Source: Nectonema munidae
Lineage: Eukaryota > Nematomorpha > Nectonematoida > Nectonematidae
NCBI GenBank assembly: GCA_030549495.1
Contig: JAUIRK010001050.1
Location: 372,001 to 436,000 of the forward strand
Direction of reading: 5' to 3'
DNA: 64,000 nucleotides
In this document: positions 59,286-64,000 of the stretch, in pieces
Position numbering within the stretch: position 1 is the first letter of the stretch
Layout of the letters: every line of letters starts with the position of its first letter
Program-made: the position numbers and the translations under genes
The notes under the pieces: generated by a model
Databases searched by the model: none
What the model saw: only the letters and a program-made list of their open reading frames with translations
Told to the model about the DNA's origin: nothing

Positions 59286-59987
59286 AACATCATGAGCTTT
59301 AAATTGAAAGAAAATATATTTATTCCAAAATACATATTTCCCTATTTTTTGAGTAAACTATATACCAACGTTAGAGTACTTTTCGTTATAATTTGAAAAT
59401 TTAAAGATTTTTGCAATGTCTTTTGAATTAATATTATTTTGACTCGATTTTAATTTTTTGATTTGATCAATGGAAAGAGCCTTCTCAAGATCTTTAAGAC
59501 AAAATAAGAGACCCTTCTGTTTAAAATGTTCTAATTTGAAGCCTTATTGGTTAAGAGAATTATCTTTTGTTTTTTGTGACGTTTGATTTTTAGTTAATTA
59601 TGGGAAGGTGTAGAAATTATCACTTTATTTGTATCAAGATTTACATTGTCTGTGGAAAAATTTGGAATAGATCCGACTAATACAGGGTCAAAAGGTGCAT
59701 TCTTTCAAACACACATATTTTGTGAGGTTATAAATGCGTATGAAGATGTCCTTTTAATTTTTATAAACATTTCCTTTAATAATATTGGCATATAATAGAA
59801 TAAAAGGTAAGAGAATAAAACAACTTTTTACAAGTAGGCAGTGGGGCGGGGTTGAGGGAACAGGCCATTAAATGAAAAATACTTGGTTGGTTAGTTGGAG
59901 ATATCAAAGTACTTTTAGCCGTTAGGCTATATGCTCGCATTATGCTTAAGATCTTTAATCACAGATTTTGTGAATTTGTTTTTAAGA

Positions 59988-60066
59988 GTTTAGAGCCATG
60001 GGGATTGAACCCCTGACCTTCAACTTTTAAGCTGAGAGGTACACCCTAACAACCATTGAGGCTTAA
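59988..60066 (-). repeat. tRNA-derived SINE or tRNA pseudogene
   Basis: On the minus strand: GCCTCAATGGTTGTTAGGGT (box A-like), CTCTCAGCTTAAAAGTTGAA (anticodon-arm-like) and GTCAGGGGTTCAATCCCCAT (box B with a T-arm stem). Only four acceptor-stem pairs fit, so it is not a working tRNA. Confidence 0.6.
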
Positions 60067-60095
60067 TATATACCAATGTATAAGTATTCATCCGG

Positions 60096-60850
60096 TCTTA
60101 CTTTTTACCCAAACTCTCCCAAACTCTAGTGTCTTACTTTTTACCCAAACTCTATTTTTATTTTTTCTTATTTTTTGATCCCTTCTTCTAAATATATATA
60201 TTTTTTTGACAGGGTGTTTCATGCAAGGGAAGTAGAAACTTCTATATCTGCACTGATGAACTTTTTATAATAAGTCTTTTTATGAAAGGCTTTGGATCCG
60301 TAGGCGACGCCTCTACCTATCAGCTCACCAGCCCAAATTATATTTGTATAAGACTAGATTTTTTAGTTAAATTTTGAATATTCTATAATGATAGTTTCTT
60401 ATCTAATAATTTTAATGATAGAACTTTCTTCTATCTATTTCATATCTAAATGATGACACTATAATGTAGACTGCATAGAAGAGAAAAGCGATCAAACAAC
60501 GAAAGTGTCCATCATTATTATGTTACTGATTTAGGTTCTACAAATGAAAGTACATATATGTCTATGTGCTTCACACTTTTCTCCCATAACCAAATACATA
60601 TGCATAATTATAATTCTTTGGTTGGAAGATACATCTGTAACTTGTGAAGAAGATAATCTATCCTTCACTTTATATTTCTTTGCAAAATACTTCGTGGCAG
60701 CTTGGCCGTTAACTATATCAAGAAGTGGACGTTGGTCGCGTTTAGCAGGTGACCGCTATTCACAGGGTGTATTTTGTTCTAATTTGGTTAAGTTTTAATC
60801 TATTTATCTTATTGTGAAAAAAAAAACTGAGTTTGGGTAAAAAGTTAGAG
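60096..60850. repeat. Possible inverted-repeat element, TTTTTACCCAAACTC ends
   Basis: CTTACTTTTTACCCAAACTC occurs twice on the left (60096 and 60133). GAGTTTGGGTAAAAAGTTAG on the right (60829) is its inverse. No target duplication or transposase was seen. A frame at 60544-60798 between them is not recognised. Confidence 0.4.
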
Positions 60851-60991
60851 TATTAACAATATTCCGCAGTATTCAGACTTAGCACAAATATTCTTATTAC
60901 AAAAATAGTATATTCTTTGATTTATTAATATTTAGAATAACTCCATTGTTAACAGACAATAAAAATATATTGATTTTCAGAAAAGAGCTAT

Positions 60992-61260
60992 CTAAGTTAT
61001 TAGAAACTTAGTTAACAATAGAACATCATCTGCATAGATAATGTACTTACTATAGCTAGAATATAAATTAACAAAAACATTTTTTAAAATCGAGAAGAGA
61101 AACGGACCTAGAATTGATCGCTGAGAAATACCTATATCAACATTAGAAACAGAAGAGGGAGAATTATTATTAAAAACATAAGATCGACGTAAAGATAAAA
61201 AAAGGTTTAATCCAGTTAAGAATTGTACCTCTATAACCATATCGGTATAATTTATGACAA
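60992..61260 (-). pseudogene. LINE reverse transcriptase fragment
   Basis: VSNVDIGISQRSILGPFLFS is the RT motif-B region, followed by SKYIIYADDVLLLTK with the YADD catalytic box. Only ~80 residues remain. It may belong with the ORF1-like piece at 58985. Confidence 0.7.
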
Positions 61261-61324
61261 AATAATATGATTGACAGTGTCAAACGGGTGAACAATTTTT
61301 TTTGATATATTTAGGTGTTAAAAA

Positions 61325-61510
61325 GAAGAAGAAGAGGTTTTATTAATTGATAAAATAAAATTAGAATACACAAAGAAGTATTAAATAAAAAATTTTAAAA
61401 GAAAAAGACATTGCGTAGTAAAAATTTATATAAAATAAAATTGGAATACACGAAGAAGAATTAAATAAAAAATTTAAAAAGAAAAAGACATTGCGTAGTA
61501 AAAATTATTC
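61325..61510. repeat. Two-copy tandem duplication (~72-bp unit)
   Basis: ATAAAATAAAATTAGAATAC, GAAGAATTAAATAAAAAATT and AAAGACATTGCGTAGTAAAA occur twice. Confidence 0.85.
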
Positions 61511-61514
61511 TTCC

Positions 61515-62295
61515 AATTGGAGGCATATATTTGGGAAAAATTCAAAATGCCTGATGAATAAATTTTTACTCACGATCAGTAAAAATTGTTAACATTTTTA
61601 AAGGATAAACCCTGATGACCAATTAAAACAAAATAAAAATGGAAAGAATTTTTAAACCCAATTGGAAAATACAATTCAATCATTTACAGATTTGATTGCT
61701 TTAAGATTTAAGAACTGAATTTTTAAATTTTTTCGAATAAACATAATTTCCGTTTTCAAGGTAACAGAATTTGAATAAAAATTCTTAAATTTTGTCTTCG
61801 TTTTTCTAAATTATTTTTGATGTGTATAACCTCATTAGTTTTTTTTATGAATAAGATATAGATATTATAGATATATATGTTAGGAATATATATGTTAGGA
61901 AACTTTAAGTTTGTTATCTCATTTCGTTAAATTGGAATTTAGATAATTTTGCAGCTTTTATCGGGGTTTTTTCTTTTGAATTTATTTTTTGCGTATTTTC
62001 AAATTCCATAATTTATTTCTACCTTTAGAGTTTCGGAAATTACATCTTAATCAGGTTATCGAGATTCTTATGATAATTTTAAATTTATATTCGATATTTA
62101 AAAGTGTTTTCATAAATTCTATTGTAAACCAAATTTTTTGAATTTGCTATCAGTTAAAAATGATTATTATATCATTTTGATGATGTCCCTCAATTTCATT
62201 TTAAAAGTGCGATGAAAGAAAGGCAGTACAAGGAGGTTTATCACAACATGATTAATATTTAATATCTTTTTTTCAATAATGTCGATTTTTTTGAT
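61515..62295. other. Region without recognised genes
   Basis: A/T-rich; a short direct repeat ATATATATGTTAGGA occurs at 61870 and 61890. Confidence 0.5.
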
Positions 62296-62298
62296 ATA

Positions 62299-63528
62299 CC
62301 ATAAATTTCGGCGTATAAGTCGAGGTTATAAGTTTAGCCTAAAAATCTTGATTTTGAGATATACCTCCCGTATAAGTCGACCCCCTTTTCTGGTTCAAAT
62401 TGCTTGGTTGGAATATTCCAGTCGGCATTAAAGGTAAGACGTAGCTAAGGAAATAGTATTTAATAATCAACTGTATCATTTTTGCCGACTCAATCTTGCG
62501 CTCTCACTCACGTGACGTTCACGCTGACTTATTCGTTTTGCCATCATGGCATGCTTGCTTGACAAAAAAGGCTTTCACTTAAAGAAGGAGTGTCACGTTT
62601 TATGCACTTTATGGTATTCATGTCTAGATTATTTATTGTCTAAAAATTTATTGATTTTTTTCATCTGGTGTTTCTAACCTTGCTACGCTTAGCAATAAAA
62701 TTTTAATTTAGAAATTTTAAATCGTTAAACAAGCAAGATGTCTGGTCTACTACAAAAAAGGATGAAATATGATGCAGCGTTTAAGATAAAAGTCGTTCTA
62801 GCTGTCAAAGACAGTAGCAACAGTCCGCCACTATTGCATAAGTGAAAAATTGGTAAGAGATTGGAGGAGGGCAGAAAATAGTATTAAAGATTTGCCTTTA
62901 ACCAAATGTGCGAATCGTCGTCAAAATCCAGAAAATGGTCAAGATTAGAGGAGGAAATAGTGATATGGGTGTCATCTGAATTCTGAACGTCAATGTGGCA
63001 GAATCGTAACAAGAGCCCTTATCCATCTGAAAGCTTTACGATGGACAGCTAAGAACAAAGAAGACAGCATGGATTTCAAGGCAACTGTCGTCATTCGCCA
63101 AAAGACAAAACGTGCTCAACAGCTGCCAAAAGATTTGGACTAACAAGATCACGCAATTCCAGACTTTTGTCATCAATCGAAATAAAACGATATGGCTCAT
63201 ATTGGAAATATGGAGGAAACGCCCATGTTTTTTGATGTTGTCGGCAACACTACAATTAACAAAAAAGGAGAGGACTGTTCTGGTGACGACCACATGGCAT
63301 GAAAAACAACACTTCACCGTCGTATTGGCATGCCTCTCTGATGCAACAAAACTGCCACCTATCATAATATTTAAAAGAAAAACGATGCCAAAAAACAAGT
63401 ACCACCAGAAGTCGTTATACAAGAAAAGGGATGGATGGACGATAGTGGATGTATCAAATGGATTAAGGAAGTGCGGGCCCATTGGCCAAGCGTTATGCAA
63501 AACCCAAATCGTTGTTAGTGTGGGACAT
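62299..63528 (+). pseudogene. POGK-like pogo transposon, cut off on the right
   Basis: The left end after TA (62297-62298) is CCATAAATTTCGGCGTATAA, then GTCGAGG, and CGTATAAGTCGACCCCC recurs at 62370; this text is typical of the POGK group of pogo elements. The transposase starts at ATG 62739 (SGLLQKRMKYDAAFKIKVVL). It continues through shifted pieces CISEKLVRDWRRAENSIKDL, KALRWTAKNKEDSMDFKAT, NMEETPMFFDVVGNTT, RTVLVTTTWHEKQHFTVVLA, LPPIIIFKRKTMPK and EKGWMD, up to LLVWDMF. At least four shifts or stops break it. It ends at a TTAA where another element begins, so the last catalytic Asp region is absent. Confidence 0.85.
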
Positions 63529-63534
63529 GTTTAA

Positions 63535-64000
63535 CCCTATTAGTGACGGCCTATTTTCATTTCCTCAGTTCTCTTCCTATTTTCATTTCCTCAGTTTCCT
63601 CGGTTTTTCTTGAATGATTGCAAATTTTTACTAAATTTTCGCGTGAACCTTCTAAATGATTGATTGCGAATCTGATCATGACATTTATTTTTCATAAAAA
63701 TCAATCAAACTTGTCAAAAAGTGATTGATATTTGACACCTCAACTAAAAAAAGAAACCTAGTTTAAATTGGTATACAAAATTTTTTAGAAATATATACCC
63801 ATTTTTGAGTGTGCTGAACACGATGGTCACGTTTATTTTTTTAAAAAATAAGCTAAACTTGTCAAAAAATTGATTGATATATTACAGCTCAACTAAAAAA
63901 AGAAACTTTTAGTTTAAATGGGTATAAAAAGTTTTTTTACACAAATATACCCATTTTCAAGTGTGCTGAACACGATGGTTACGTTTATTTTTAAAAAAAA
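63535..64000. mobile_element. TTAA-flanked family, right end in reverse orientation (runs off the window)
   Basis: TTAA (63531-63534) is followed by CCCTATTAGTGACGGCC, a two-fold CTATTTTCATTTCCTCAGTT repeat, and then reverse-complement units of array B (GTGTGCTGAACACGATGG, AATTGATTGATATATTACAG). It interrupts the pogo element upstream. Confidence 0.75.

Noticed and set aside
59988-60066. A functional tRNA gene
   Set aside because: The T-arm fits, but the acceptor stem pairs only in part and a related copy lies at 58360, so it is SINE-derived.

Overview
This is an AT-rich animal nuclear contig, about 70% A+T by eye, with no bacterial features. It has short GT-AG introns, tRNA-derived SINEs, LINEs and many cut-and-paste transposons (hAT, piggyBac, pogo/Tigger, Tc1/mariner). 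It also carries a degraded copy of a repeated protein family that I recall from insects and other arthropods. An arthropod, perhaps a crustacean such as a parasitic copepod, is my best guess from this style; no sequence here fixes the species.

Three host genes stand out. (1) A complete palmitoyl-protein thioesterase 1 gene (PPT1, 8 exons, 20778-31318, +) has all three catalytic residues. (2) A gene matching Golgi-associated PDZ and coiled-coil protein (GOPC, at least 6 exons, 37636-43070, +) has a shortened coiled coil. (3) A single-exon gene for a UBX-domain protein lies at 47449-48153 (-). Weaker candidate exons lie at 32.5-33.8 kb, inside the large GOPC intron (40.8-42.0 kb) and at 48.4-48.9 kb.

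The rest is a mosaic of repeats. From the left: a TTAA-bounded element holding two different arrays of ~150-bp tandem repeats (1-3764); a LINE with an RNase H domain split by a young, whole-looking Ty3/gypsy element (5.1-11.0 kb); a minisatellite (11.1-11.7 kb); the arthropod-family relic (13.9-15.3 kb); a Tc1/mariner with ~210-bp inverted repeats (16.6-18.3 kb); a piggyBac relic; and two small hAT-type elements just upstream of PPT1. The 7.4-kb sixth intron of PPT1 holds a LINE, a piggyBac copy with both ends visible (27056-29651), a hAT end and a SINE. A hAT transposase relic abuts the first GOPC exon. Downstream of GOPC is a 3.1-kb hAT with a perfect 8-bp target duplication (43349-46427). 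The right third has a second TTAA-element copy joined to a pogo relic (51.5-53.5 kb), a broken RNase H LINE with an internal duplication (54.5-57.5 kb), SINEs and LINE scraps (58-61 kb), and a POGK-like pogo relic cut off by another TTAA-element end (62.3-64.0 kb).

No new enzymatic or defence system is visible. The most unusual object is the TTAA-flanked family whose ends begin CCCTATTAG and whose body holds two ~150-bp arrays that look like diverged inverted arms. It occurs at least four times here and may be an undescribed foldback-like non-autonomous element.
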